The position numbers and the translations under genes were made by a program. Below the pieces are notes generated by a model. That model had not been told where the DNA came from. It worked only from the letters and a program-made list of their open reading frames with translations, and made no database searches. Positions 5,960 to 13,324 of a DNA stretch of 14,539 nucleotides are shown in pieces. Each line of letters opens with the position of its first letter. The first letter of the stretch is position 1. Source of the stretch: a bacterium. GTDB lineage: Bacteria > Eremiobacterota > Eremiobacteria > Baltobacterales > Baltobacteraceae. Location of the stretch: positions 1 through 14,539 of the forward strand of contig JAJYHP010000104.1 in the NCBI GenBank assembly GCA_021784715.1, given 5' to 3'.

Positions 5960-8059
5960 TTAGGTCCCCGTGCTCCCCCCCGCATGGAAGACGAACTTCA
6001 CGATCAATCGGTTGATGGTTTGCGAGGCCGCCGAGGTTCCGTACTCGACGTAGAGGAGATCCTGATTTCGAAAGCGCTTTTCGTAGAGCGCCGAGAGATT
6101 ATCTCCGGGCTGGGCGAATCCGCCGGTTCCGTTGATCGCTCGAAAAGCGATCCCGATCGTCGCATTCTTGCCGAAGGAGCGCGACAGAATGAAGCGCCGT
6201 AGCCACTGACTGTTCGAAACCGGAGCGCCGCGCGCGGGCAGCTCTTCGTTGCCGTCGAATTCGAACGAGACGGCATACGCACCGAATATTCGCGCGTACG
6301 ACGATTGCCATTGCCGGACGTAAAAGCCCCCGAAGGGTCCCCACGCATAGCTGATGCTTGCGGGGTTCGGGGTACCCTCGCGATACCCGATCGCGATGCT
6401 CCGACGATTGAACCAATCGATCGTGCCGGGCGCCACTTGGAGTTCGCTCGGGCCGGCGAACCCCTGCACGGAGATGAGATCCTTGAGTTGCACGTTAAAA
6501 AAGCCGTTGATGTCGGCCTCGCGCAGGCTCCCGTCATAGGCGAAATAGCGGTCGAGCCCCACATTTGCGCTATACGAGAGAATCGGGCTAGCGAGCGAAC
6601 CGGTGCCCTTATACCCGAGATCCGCACCGAGCCCGCGAGCATCGTTGGTCGCCGTATATCCGTCGACGGGAGCATACCCGGGGCTCGTATCGCGATAGAA
6701 GCCGACCGCAGTAAAATGTTCGTTGCGAATGCCTTCCTCGAAGTTGAGATCGTTCGCCGCTCCCGTCATGCTGTTGCGTTCGTGAGCGATCTCCAACTCG
6801 GTCATTTCGCCGGAGTGGCGATTGATGCGCGAGAGGCCATACCCGGTCGTCACATCGCGGAGCCCGGCATGGTCGGCGACAATCCCCTCGGCGCTGAGTG
6901 AGAGGGCGCCGCTCGGCGTCGAGTAGGTATAGCCGGCGGCGCTATCGTTAAAACCCGCCCCCGAAACGTTGAGTATGCCGACGTCGCTTCGCCCCAGCGT
7001 CCCCTCCACTTTCATGCCGCTGTTAAAGATGCCGATCGATGGGGTGTAAAACATCGTATTACTGCCGAAAACCCCGATCTGCGGAACGGTATTGATATAC
7101 TGCGCGCCCTCGGCAAAAAACGGGCGATACTCCTGATAAGATTTCTGAAACTCCTGCAGTTGTATCGTCGTTTGATCCTCTTCGACATTGGAGAAATCGG
7201 GGGCGAGCGTACCGACGAAGGCGAGCGTATTGGTGAGCGGATAGGTAAGGTCGACGCCCACTCGGCGGGGTGCCGTCTGCTGAAATTTGCCGATACCATT
7301 CTGGAAGAAGTTGCGCTGCGAGCCGCCGGCTGCAAGGAGATACGCATCGATTTGCGGTTTCGGTCGCGTCGCGCTCTGCGCCAACGAAATGTTCGTGAGC
7401 CACGGCCAAAACGGAACCGCAGTGGTGCTTTGCATCGCCGGAGCGTACGCCCAGGTGTAATCGGCGTTACGAGCGGCGACAAAGCGCTCGAAATTGAGAC
7501 GCCAGCGTTGCTCCGGCGAGGCCTGCGAACGGATCGCCGCGAGCGGCACGATCATCAGCACGTCGTAATTACCGGCACGGGTTCGGCGCGCGATCGAGGT
7601 CCAGGATGGGGCATACCGCGCATTCTCGCTCGAGGACTCGTCGTGGATACCGCGGGGATTCACGCGGAATATATACGTACGCGATCCGTTTCCCGAGGTA
7701 TCGATTTCGAAGGCGACGTGGTCGTCGCTCCCAACGCCGGCATGGTTGACGCGTTGGCTCGCGGTGATCGGTACGCCGGCCTGAATGCAGTGGAATTCGA
7801 TATACAGATTCTTCTGGTCGTACAACAGTCTCGCGGTCGTCGCCAAGCCGGCCGGGCGGCGCGCGTTGAAATTATAAAACCCTTTTGCCGCAAGAGCCGC
7901 ACGCCAGATCGACGCACGCGCGGATGCGACCGGCGGCGGCGGAGTCGTTACCCGCACTGCGGCGAACCGATCGCTTGCGCCGACCGAAGCCGCAGCCGTC
8001 GCGATTCTCGCCGCCGCTACGAGCACGGCGAGGAGCGCGCTTCGGCAACCGCGACGCAC
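5960..8059 (-). CDS. DUF5916 outer-membrane beta-barrel protein with CBM9-like N-terminal domain
   Basis: 699 residues beginning with a likely Sec signal peptide (about 1-25, ending ATAAAS). Residues about 45-220 look like the CBM9-type beta-sandwich found at the front of DUF5916 proteins (LLYDQKNLYIEFHC, then DDHVAFEIDT). From about 265 on, the C-terminal DUF5916 barrel carries its diagnostic stretch DFSNVEED (288-295) followed by YRPFFAEGA (311-319). The chain ends in an aromatic/hydrophobic beta strand (RLIVKFVFHAGG) as in outer-membrane barrels. Function of the family is unknown. The GTG start at 8059 is in the same frame as the ligase stop just before it, reading TAG-ATC-GTG, so the genes are 3 bp apart. 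GGAG lies about 13 nt upstream, a longish spacing. As last gene of the catabolic run it may aid substrate passage or attachment at the outer membrane; that is inference. Confidence 0.88.
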   Translation of the reverse strand: MRRGCRSALLAVLVAAARIATAAASVGASDRFAAVRVTTPPPPVASARASIWRAALAAKGFYNFNARRPAGLATTARLLYDQKNLYIEFHCIQAGVPITASQRVNHAGVGSDDHVAFEIDTSGNGSRTYIFRVNPRGIHDESSSENARYAPSWTSIARRTRAGNYDVLMIVPLAAIRSQASPEQRWRLNFERFVAARNADYTWAYAPAMQSTTAVPFWPWLTNISLAQSATRPKPQIDAYLLAAGGSQRNFFQNGIGKFQQTAPRRVGVDLTYPLTNTLAFVGTLAPDFSNVEEDQTTIQLQEFQKSYQEYRPFFAEGAQYINTVPQIGVFGSNTMFYTPSIGIFNSGMKVEGTLGRSDVGILNVSGAGFNDSAAGYTYSTPSGALSLSAEGIVADHAGLRDVTTGYGLSRINRHSGEMTELEIAHERNSMTGAANDLNFEEGIRNEHFTAVGFYRDTSPGYAPVDGYTATNDARGLGADLGYKGTGSLASPILSYSANVGLDRYFAYDGSLREADINGFFNVQLKDLISVQGFAGPSELQVAPGTIDWFNRRSIAIGYREGTPNPASISYAWGPFGGFYVRQWQSSYARIFGAYAVSFEFDGNEELPARGAPVSNSQWLRRFILSRSFGKNATIGIAFRAINGTGGFAQPGDNLSALYEKRFRNQDLLYVEYGTSAASQTINRLIVKFVFHAGGSTGT

Positions 8060-8062
8060 GAT

Positions 8063-9685
8063 CTAGGCGTCGCTCCGCTCGCGTAATTTATAGCGTTGTA
8101 ACTTCCCCGTCGCCGTTCTTGGAAGCGCGTCGAGAAACTCGATCTCGCGCGGTGCTTTGAACGGGGCAACGGTCGCTTTGCAATGTTCGATGAGTTCGGC
8201 GATGCAGTGCGCATCCGCCGAGCGCGATGAACGCAGGACGACGTACGCCTTCACCATCGTCGTGTGATGCGCCGGATCGGGCTTACCGACGACGGCGCAC
8301 TCGGCGACATCGGGATGCAGGAGCAATACCTGCTCGACCTCGGGACCGGAGACGTTGTATCCCGCCGAAACGATCATGTCGTCGGCGCGCGCGACGTAAG
8401 TAAAATATCCCTCTTCGTCAACGAGATACGCATCGCCGGGATAGTTCCAACCATTTTGTACGTACGTGCGCTGGCGCTCGTCACCGAGGTAGCGACATCC
8501 GGTCGGTCCACGCACCGCGAGCCGGCCGATAGCTCCTGCGGGGAGCGCGTTCCCCGACTCGTCGTGGATCTCGGCAACGTAACCCGGAACGACGCGCCCG
8601 GTCTTCCCGGGGCGCGCTTCCGCAGCCGGAGAGCCGACGAAAATGTGGAGCATTTCCGTGCTGCCGATGCCGTCGATAATCGCAATACCGGTCGCGGCAC
8701 GCCATGCCTCCCACACGACGCCCGGCAGCGTCTCCCCCGCAGAGACACAGATGCGCAAGCTCGACCAATCGCGATCGCCGGCATGCGCGCTCAAGGCACG
8801 GTAGGCCAACGGCGCCGTAAAGAGCACCGAGATGCGATGGCGCTCGATCGCCGCTGCGAGTTCCTCGGTGCCCGCCCGTTCGAGAAGAACCGTCGAGGCA
8901 CCGATGGCAAAGGGAAACAATAATATTCCGCCGAGCCCATAGGTGAACGCCAACGGCGGGGAACCGCTGAAGCGATCGTCGGCGTTTGCTTGCAGTACTT
9001 CACGGCCGAAGGTATCGCAGGTCGCGAGGAGATCGCGGTGGACATGCATCGCCGCTTTCGGAGCCCCGGTCGTTCCCGAGGTAAAGGCGATCATCGCCAC
9101 GTCGTCGGCGGCGGTGGGAACGTTGGAAAACTCCGATGATTCGGCGGCTGCATAGAACTCGAGCGAGCCCTCCTCGGAGCTCCCCCAATAGCAGAGCCGC
9201 ATCGTAGGAACGGCCGCGCGCGCTCGTTCGAGTTCGTCGGCGAGCCGCCGATCGCAGAGCGCTATTGAGATCGCCGCGCGCTCGCTGACGGTCTGTAACT
9301 CTTGCGCGCGATAGAGCGGCATCGTCGTCACCACGATGCCGCCGGCCTTGAGCACGGCAAACCAGGCGGCAATCAACTCCGGCGTATTCGCGGAACGAAG
9401 TAAGACGCGGTTTCCCGGCACGAGCCCGAAGCGATTGACGAGCACGCGAGCGATGCGATTGGCCCATTCCATCATCTGCCGGTACGTATAGGCCCTGCCG
9501 TCGTCGCCGATCGCGCAGAGCCGTTCGCCGCGCCCTTCGCGTACATGTCGATCGAGAAAATAGGTAGCGGCGTTGATGCGGTCGGGGTAGGCGAGCGCGG
9601 GCAGGAGAAACTCGAAGCGCGGCAGCGCGTCCTCGGGGGGAAGGCGATCGGCGGCAAAGGTATCGAGATGGGCACTCTTAGCCAA
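8063..9685 (-). CDS. 2-aminobenzoate/benzoate-CoA ligase family acyl-CoA synthetase
   Basis: 540-residue adenylate-forming enzyme. It activates an aromatic carboxylate with ATP to an acyl-AMP and then the CoA thioester. Motifs: P-loop [10 protein letters not shown] (201-210), GIGSTE (339-344), GD at 417-418, hinge region [15 protein letters not shown] (433-447), and [12 protein letters not shown] (522-533) with catalytic Lys528. The N-terminus ([14 protein letters not shown]) followed by [13 protein letters not shown] is characteristic of the benzoate/2-aminobenzoate-CoA ligase branch rather than fatty-acid ligases. The start is TTG at 9685, supported by a strong AAGGAG 7 nt upstream; it overlaps the 3' end of the acyl-CoA dehydrogenase gene by 8 bp. 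In this neighbourhood it would catalyse the entry step of CoA-dependent anthranilate degradation; benzoate or salicylate as substrate cannot be excluded. Confidence 0.92.
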   Translation of the reverse strand: MAKSAHLDTFAADRLPPEDALPRFEFLLPALAYPDRINAATYFLDRHVREGRGERLCAIGDDGRAYTYRQMMEWANRIARVLVNRFGLVPGNRVLLRSANTPELIAAWFAVLKAGGIVVTTMPLYRAQELQTVSERAAISIALCDRRLADELERARAAVPTMRLCYWGSSEEGSLEFYAAAESSEFSNVPTAADDVAMIAFTSGTTGAPKAAMHVHRDLLATCDTFGREVLQANADDRFSGSPPLAFTYGLGGILLFPFAIGASTVLLERAGTEELAAAIERHRISVLFTAPLAYRALSAHAGDRDWSSLRICVSAGETLPGVVWEAWRAATGIAIIDGIGSTEMLHIFVGSPAAEARPGKTGRVVPGYVAEIHDESGNALPAGAIGRLAVRGPTGCRYLGDERQRTYVQNGWNYPGDAYLVDEEGYFTYVARADDMIVSAGYNVSGPEVEQVLLLHPDVAECAVVGKPDPAHHTTMVKAYVVLRSSRSADAHCIAELIEHCKATVAPFKAPREIEFLDALPRTATGKLQRYKLRERSDA

Positions 9686-10835
9686 GCGAAGGCTCCTTTA
9701 AAATACTGCGGGCGATGACGACTTGCTGCACCTCGCTCGCGCCCTCATAAATACGCAACGCACGGACGTCGCGATAGAGGCGTTCGACGACCTCGCCGCG
9801 CGTCACCCCTCGGCCACCGAAGATCTGTACCGCTCGATCGCAGACACGCCCAGCGGCTTCGGTGGCAAACCATTTCGCCATCGCTGCTTCTTTCGTGATG
9901 CGGGTCGCGCCGGAATCCTTCGCAAAGGCGGCTCGATAGACGAGAAGAGCAGCTGCATCGATCTCCGTCGCCATCTCCGCAAGCATTCCCGCAACGATCT
10001 GCAGGTCGGCGAGCTGCTTCCCGTAGATCTCGCGTTGCATCGCATGCGCTCGCGCTTCATCGAACGCTCGACGTGCAAAACCGAGAGCCGCCGCACCGAC
10101 CGTCGAGCGAAAGACGTCGAGCGTCGACATCGCAATGCGAAACCCGTCACCTTCCTCGCCGAGTCGCGCATCGACGGGAACGCGGACCGCGGCGAACCGT
10201 AACGTTCCCAACGGATGCGGCGAGATGGTTTGAATCGAGCGCTCCAGGGTCAGGCCCGCGCTCGCACCGTCGACCACAAAAGCACTCAGCCCGCGACTGG
10301 GGTGCGGGCCGGTGCGCGCAAAGACGACGTAGGTATCGGCGATCCCCGCATTGCTGACCCAGGTTTTCTCACCGGAGAGCTCGTATCCGCCGGCGACCGG
10401 TCGGGCGGTCGTCTCCAATGCCGAGACGTCGGAGCCGGCACGCTCTTCCGAAAGCGCAAATGCCGCGATCGAGCGGCCGGAAAAAATTGCCGGCAAGAAG
10501 CGCTCCCGTTGTTCTTGCGCTCCGAAAAGCGATATCGCTCCGCTACCGAGGCCTTGCATTGCAAATGCAAAATCGGCGAGCGCTCCGTGGTAGGCAAGTT
10601 GCTCGCGCGACAACGCCAACGCGCGGACGTCGAGCCGAGCGCAGGGTTCGAGCCATCCTGCATCTCCGAGATCGCGAGCCCACGAGCGCACCCGCTCCCC
10701 CACGGTCGCCTCGCTCTCGGCATTCTCCACGAAACGCTTCGCGGGGATAGCCTCCAACCAGCGCTCGAAAAGCCGCGCTCGCTCGCGATGTGCGTCGGTA
10801 AAAAAAGGCCAGGAAAGAGCCGAATCGAGACGCAT
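9678..10835 (-). CDS. Acyl-CoA dehydrogenase family protein
   Basis: 385 residues, the normal length for the family, with N-terminal helical, middle beta and C-terminal helical domains. Signature 1 region [18 protein letters not shown] (125-142) and EKTWVSNAG (156-164) line the FAD/substrate site. The C-terminal part has QREIYGKQL (267-275), [10 protein letters not shown] (335-344) and [10 protein letters not shown] (361-370) with the likely catalytic base Glu364, in the position used by medium-chain-type enzymes. It should oxidise an acyl-CoA at the alpha-beta bond, passing electrons to ETF. In this cluster a cyclic or branched intermediate downstream of aryl-CoA hydroxylation is more likely than a fatty acyl-CoA. 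The ATG at 10835 shares one base with the upstream crotonase stop (TGATG) and has GAGG 7 nt before it. Confidence 0.93.
   Translation of the reverse strand: MRLDSALSWPFFTDAHRERARLFERWLEAIPAKRFVENAESEATVGERVRSWARDLGDAGWLEPCARLDVRALALSREQLAYHGALADFAFAMQGLGSGAISLFGAQEQRERFLPAIFSGRSIAAFALSEERAGSDVSALETTARPVAGGYELSGEKTWVSNAGIADTYVVFARTGPHPSRGLSAFVVDGASAGLTLERSIQTISPHPLGTLRFAAVRVPVDARLGEEGDGFRIAMSTLDVFRSTVGAAALGFARRAFDEARAHAMQREIYGKQLADLQIVAGMLAEMATEIDAAALLVYRAAFAKDSGATRITKEAAMAKWFATEAAGRVCDRAVQIFGGRGVTRGEVVERLYRDVRALRIYEGASEVQQVVIARSILKEPSLG
9693..9698 (-). promoter_or_regulatory. Ribosome binding site for the aryl-CoA ligase (sets a TTG start)
   Basis: The minus strand reads AAGGAG here with a 7-nt spacer to TTG at 9685, inside the end of the upstream dehydrogenase gene. 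No ATG or GTG in the right frame has a comparable site, so this decides the rare TTG start. Confidence 0.75.
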
Positions 10836-11632
10836 CAGTCGCCCTCGAAGCGCGGCGCGCGCTTGGCGATAAAGGCCTCGTACGCGCGGCGAAAATCGCC
10901 CGTCGCCATCAACTCCGCCTGAACGCGTGCTTCGTAGGCGATCTCTTCCTCCAGCGGGAGGTTCGTTGCAAGCTCAAGCGTCGCTTTGGTGACGGCGTGG
11001 GCGCGCGTTGGGCCCGCGGCGATCGATCGTGCCAACGAGGTCGCTTCCTCCTCGAGCGCTTCGGGAGCGACGAGCCGCGTAAAAAATCCCCATTCCAGCG
11101 CATCTTCTCCCGAAAGTTCGCGGCCGGTGAACAGCAAATCGCTCGCTCGCCCGAGGCCGACGATGCGCGGTAGAAGCGCGCAGGCACCCATATCCGCCCC
11201 GGAAAGGCCGACGCGCACGAAGAGAAAAGCGACCCGTGCGCGCGCGGTTCCAACGCGAATATCCGAGGCCATCGAAAGAATCGCTCCCGCCCCGGCGCAG
11301 ACGCCGTCGACGGCAGCAACGATCGGCTGCGGACATGCGCGCATCGCAGCGACCACCGCGCCGGTCATCTCGGTAAAAGCCGATCGCTCGGGTGGGGTCA
11401 TCGAAACCAGCGGACCGATAATTTCACGAACGTCGCCGCCCGAGCAAAAATTTCCGCCGGCGCCACGCAGCACGATCGCACGGATCTGCCGATTTTCGCG
11501 GAGCGCAAGAAAGCCGTCGCGAAGGGCCGCATAGATCTCGAAGGTGAGCGGATTTTTCCGTTCCGGTCGCGCCAACGTCAACGTCATCACGCCGTCGCCC
11601 TGCTCGACGCGCAGGCCCTCGACCGCGATCAT
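10835..11632 (-). CDS. Enoyl-CoA hydratase/isomerase (crotonase) family protein with atypical active site
   Basis: 265 residues. The crotonase CoA-binding and oxyanion loops are clear: [10 protein letters not shown] (61-70) and [18 protein letters not shown] (108-125). However, the two glutamates that catalyse hydration in classical enoyl-CoA hydratase are absent: the first site falls on Ile118 and the second region reads [15 protein letters not shown] (137-151), with Asp147 as a nearby acid. The pattern [18 protein letters not shown] is, to my recollection, typical of a distinct subgroup found with aromatic CoA pathways. Ring hydrolysis, C-C bond chemistry or isomerisation are therefore as possible as hydration. 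The ATG at 11632 overlaps the stop of the upstream lipoprotein frame (ATGA) and has no clear Shine-Dalgarno sequence of its own, suggesting coupled translation. Confidence 0.9.
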   Translation of the reverse strand: MIAVEGLRVEQGDGVMTLTLARPERKNPLTFEIYAALRDGFLALRENRQIRAIVLRGAGGNFCSGGDVREIIGPLVSMTPPERSAFTEMTGAVVAAMRACPQPIVAAVDGVCAGAGAILSMASDIRVGTARARVAFLFVRVGLSGADMGACALLPRIVGLGRASDLLFTGRELSGEDALEWGFFTRLVAPEALEEEATSLARSIAAGPTRAHAVTKATLELATNLPLEEEIAYEARVQAELMATGDFRRAYEAFIAKRAPRFEGD

Positions 11633-11928
11633 GGCATCACCGAGGAGAGATCTTGCTCGCTCCTCACGCCTGCGCTATTCCGTGCGATTACGCGCAGTGC
11701 GTAGGATCGCGCGCGCCAGGTCGTACCGCGACGCAGATCGAGACTGGAGAAATGCATGGCGAGCACTCTTGGAGGCGCATCGTTGCCGAGAACCTCGGGG
11801 GTGGGCATCGTCGCCGTCGTGCGTCCGACGCTTGCATCGCGCGGGAGCGCAGGGAGGTGCGAGGCGCAGCCGACGAGCGCAACGCGCGCAACCGCCGCGA
11901 GGAAGCGGCTCGACGCAAGAACGAACAT
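11629..11928 (-). CDS. Small predicted lipoprotein, possibly internally deleted
   Basis: A 99-residue frame with a lipoprotein signal: basic N-region, hydrophobic stretch FLAAVARVA, then lipobox LVGC with Cys21. After a Pro/Thr-rich linker it reads [20 protein letters not shown] (52-71) and ends with [19 protein letters not shown] (76-94). The first resembles the opening strands, and the second the last strand, of a small Ig-like exported domain. Only about four residues separate them, so the middle of the domain seems to be missing. Its TGA overlaps the crotonase ATG (ATGA), which supports real translation. GGGG sits almost against its ATG, a poor spacing. Function unknown. It could be a functional short lipoprotein or a remnant kept in the operon. 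Confidence 0.5.
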   Translation of the reverse strand: MFVLASSRFLAAVARVALVGCASHLPALPRDASVGRTTATMPTPEVLGNDAPPRVLAMHFSSLDLRRGTTWRARSYALRVIARNSAGVRSEQDLSSVMP

Positions 11929-12005
11929 ACCCCTTCATCGGCGTGGGAGCCCACCGATTCCTGCACGATACAGGGAGCGGCGCCATGCATGCGTGAGGTC
12001 GTGCC

Positions 12006-12389
12006 ATGGAAAGCAACGCTCCCCGTAGTCTTGCAATCGATTACGCTCTCTCGCTCTCCTGCCTGACGATCGTTACCGGTTTTTTTATCGATGCCTGAGC
12101 GCACGGCCGCGTCCCGATCGAAACTTTTCTCACGCCCTATCACGGGTTTATCTATCTCGGCATGTTGGCGATTCTGGGGACGCTCGCCACGCAGTACTTT
12201 CGCGGGCGCAGGCTCGTGTATCGCGGAATCCACGCGTTCCCCAAGCCCTATCACCTCGCATTGATCGGCGTTCCGATCTTCCTCATCGCTGCCCCAAGCG
12301 ACGCGCCCCCGAAAGGGCTACGCGAACAGCTTCCGATTGCGTTCGCTCTCGCGACCTGGTTGGGATCGATCCCTTTCGGAACGGCGTAG
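12006..12389 (+). pseudogene. Broken membrane-protein gene with an in-frame TGA
   Basis: From an ATG at 12006 (GAGG 7 nt upstream) the frame reads 30 residues ending TGFFIDA, then TGA at 12096-12098 (codon 31), then continues AHGRVPIETFLTPYHGFIYL in the same frame through several hydrophobic segments to TAG at 12387-12389. The fit of hydrophobic segments on both sides, and a pattern I recall from bacterial membrane proteins (D-x-W-A-H ... E-T-F-x-T-P-x-H ... Y-x-G), indicate a Trp codon TGG mutated to TGA. The later part jumps from a helix (LALIGVPIFLIA) to PPKGLREQLPIAFALATW, which looks like loss of a middle section, and the C-terminus is short. It is antiparallel to the surrounding catabolic genes. 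A sequencing error could explain the TGA but not the apparent deletion. Original function unknown. Confidence 0.6.
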
Positions 12390-12398
12390 GCGTTGCTC

Positions 12399-12554
12399 TC
12401 AGAGCCCTTCCATAGGAACCTTTTCGTTCTTCGTGCACCCGTAGCACGCGCCGCCGCACTCGACGTGCCGGCGATCTCGACGCTCGTCGGCGATCTCGGC
12501 GGCGAGCGTTTTGCACGCGGCCTCGTTCGAACCGCTCTCGTGGTCCCTCGTCAC
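12399..12554 (-). CDS. Possible 51-residue Cys-rich small protein
   Basis: A short frame from GTG at 12554 to TGA at 12399-12401. The protein is charged and ends CGGACYGCTKNEKVPMEGL, preceded by one more Cys near residue 14. The C-x3-C-x2-C spacing could bind metal. The codon positions on this strand show a coding-like pattern by my hand count over 50 codons (about 66, 52 and 82 percent GC at positions 1, 2 and 3), better than the opposite strand, whose competing frame I leave out. There is no clear Shine-Dalgarno sequence, and the frame is open upstream into the SDR gene. No family recognised. It may equally be the tail of a decayed gene. It lies 44 bp downstream of the SDR stop. Confidence 0.4.
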   Translation of the reverse strand: MTRDHESGSNEAACKTLAAEIADERRDRRHVECGGACYGCTKNEKVPMEGL

Positions 12555-12598
12555 GCTGCTGGCCGTACGCGCGCTACGGAGAGCGACGCCGAGCTCCG

Positions 12599-13324
12599 CT
12601 AGGCGAGCACCAACTCCTCGCCATTGCGCTCGCTTCCCAGCAGCTCCAGCACGCTCCGCGCGACGCTTCCAACCTCGATAATCTGCCCGCTCGGATTCAT
12701 CGCCGCCAACTGCGCGCGCGCTTGTTCGGCGCTGACCCCGGTATGGGTGACGATCTGGTCGACCGCCTGCTGCATCATATCGGTCGCGGTATAGCCCGGA
12801 CAGATCGCGTTGATGCAGATTCCCGAACCTGCGAACTCTGCGGCGAGCGCGCGCGTGAGCCCGATCACGCCGTGCTTGCTGGCGCAATACGCCGAGATAT
12901 ACGGCGCGCCGTAGAGCCCGGCGATCGAGGCGACGTTCACGATGCGCCCGAATTTTGCCACGCGCATCTCGTCGATGACGGCGCGCGAGCAACGAAAGGT
13001 CCCCGTGAGATTCGTAGCGATAATTCGATCCCACAGCTCGTCGCTCGTTCGCCCCAGCGGTGCCGACGCGGCAATGCCCGCGTTGTTGACCAACATCGTC
13101 ACCGGCCCGTGCCGCTCGCGCGCGGTTGTAAAAGCATCGGCGATAGAGGTTGCATCGGTGATGTCGCAGCGGATCGCTTCGATCCCCGGCTCGCTCGTAC
13201 CGGCGCGGCTCATTCCGCTTACCGATGCGCCGGCCGCAGCGCACGCGCGTGCGACGGCGAGGCCGATCCCACGCGAGGCCCCGGTAATGACGATATGCTG
13301 TCCTCGAAGATCGATCTCGTTCAC
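12599..13324 (-). CDS. SDR-family dehydrogenase, probably 3-hydroxyacyl-CoA dehydrogenase-like
   Basis: 241 residues, a standard classical short-chain dehydrogenase/reductase. It shows the nucleotide-binding TGASRGIG (14-21), NNAG (80-83), Asn105, Ser133 and Y-C-A-S-K with Tyr146 and Lys150, followed by [10 protein letters not shown] (174-183). Oxidation of a hydroxyl on a CoA-linked (cyclic) intermediate with NAD(P) is the expected role here, matching the beta-hydroxyacyl-CoA dehydrogenase step of CoA-dependent aromatic degradation. The start is GTG at 13324, overlapping the TGA of the upstream oxidoreductase (GTGA, 4 bp), with GGAG 8 nt before it. A longer frame upstream to 14224 is the other reading frame of that neighbour and is not part of the protein. 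Confidence 0.92.
   Translation of the reverse strand: MNEIDLRGQHIVITGASRGIGLAVARACAAAGASVSGMSRAGTSEPGIEAIRCDITDATSIADAFTTARERHGPVTMLVNNAGIAASAPLGRTSDELWDRIIATNLTGTFRCSRAVIDEMRVAKFGRIVNVASIAGLYGAPYISAYCASKHGVIGLTRALAAEFAGSGICINAICPGYTATDMMQQAVDQIVTHTGVSAEQARAQLAAMNPSGQIIEVGSVARSVLELLGSERNGEELVLA

Noticed and set aside
7160..8086. 308-residue plus-strand frame opposite the DUF5916 gene
   Set aside because: Arg-rich antisense frame typical of high-GC DNA; the minus strand has a signal peptide and family motifs.
12096..12098. Selenocysteine or TGA-as-Trp recoding
   Set aside because: Many genes here end with TGA, no SECIS-like hairpin was evident, and the gene carries other damage; mutation or sequencing error is simpler.
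12399..12460. C-x3-C-x2-C as a radical SAM cluster motif
   Set aside because: The protein is only about 51 residues and the motif is at its C-terminus, with no TIM-barrel context.
12393..12602. Plus-strand 69-residue frame after the broken membrane gene
   Set aside because: The same triplets read on the minus strand have the more coding-like position-specific GC, and the plus translation shows no helix or motif.
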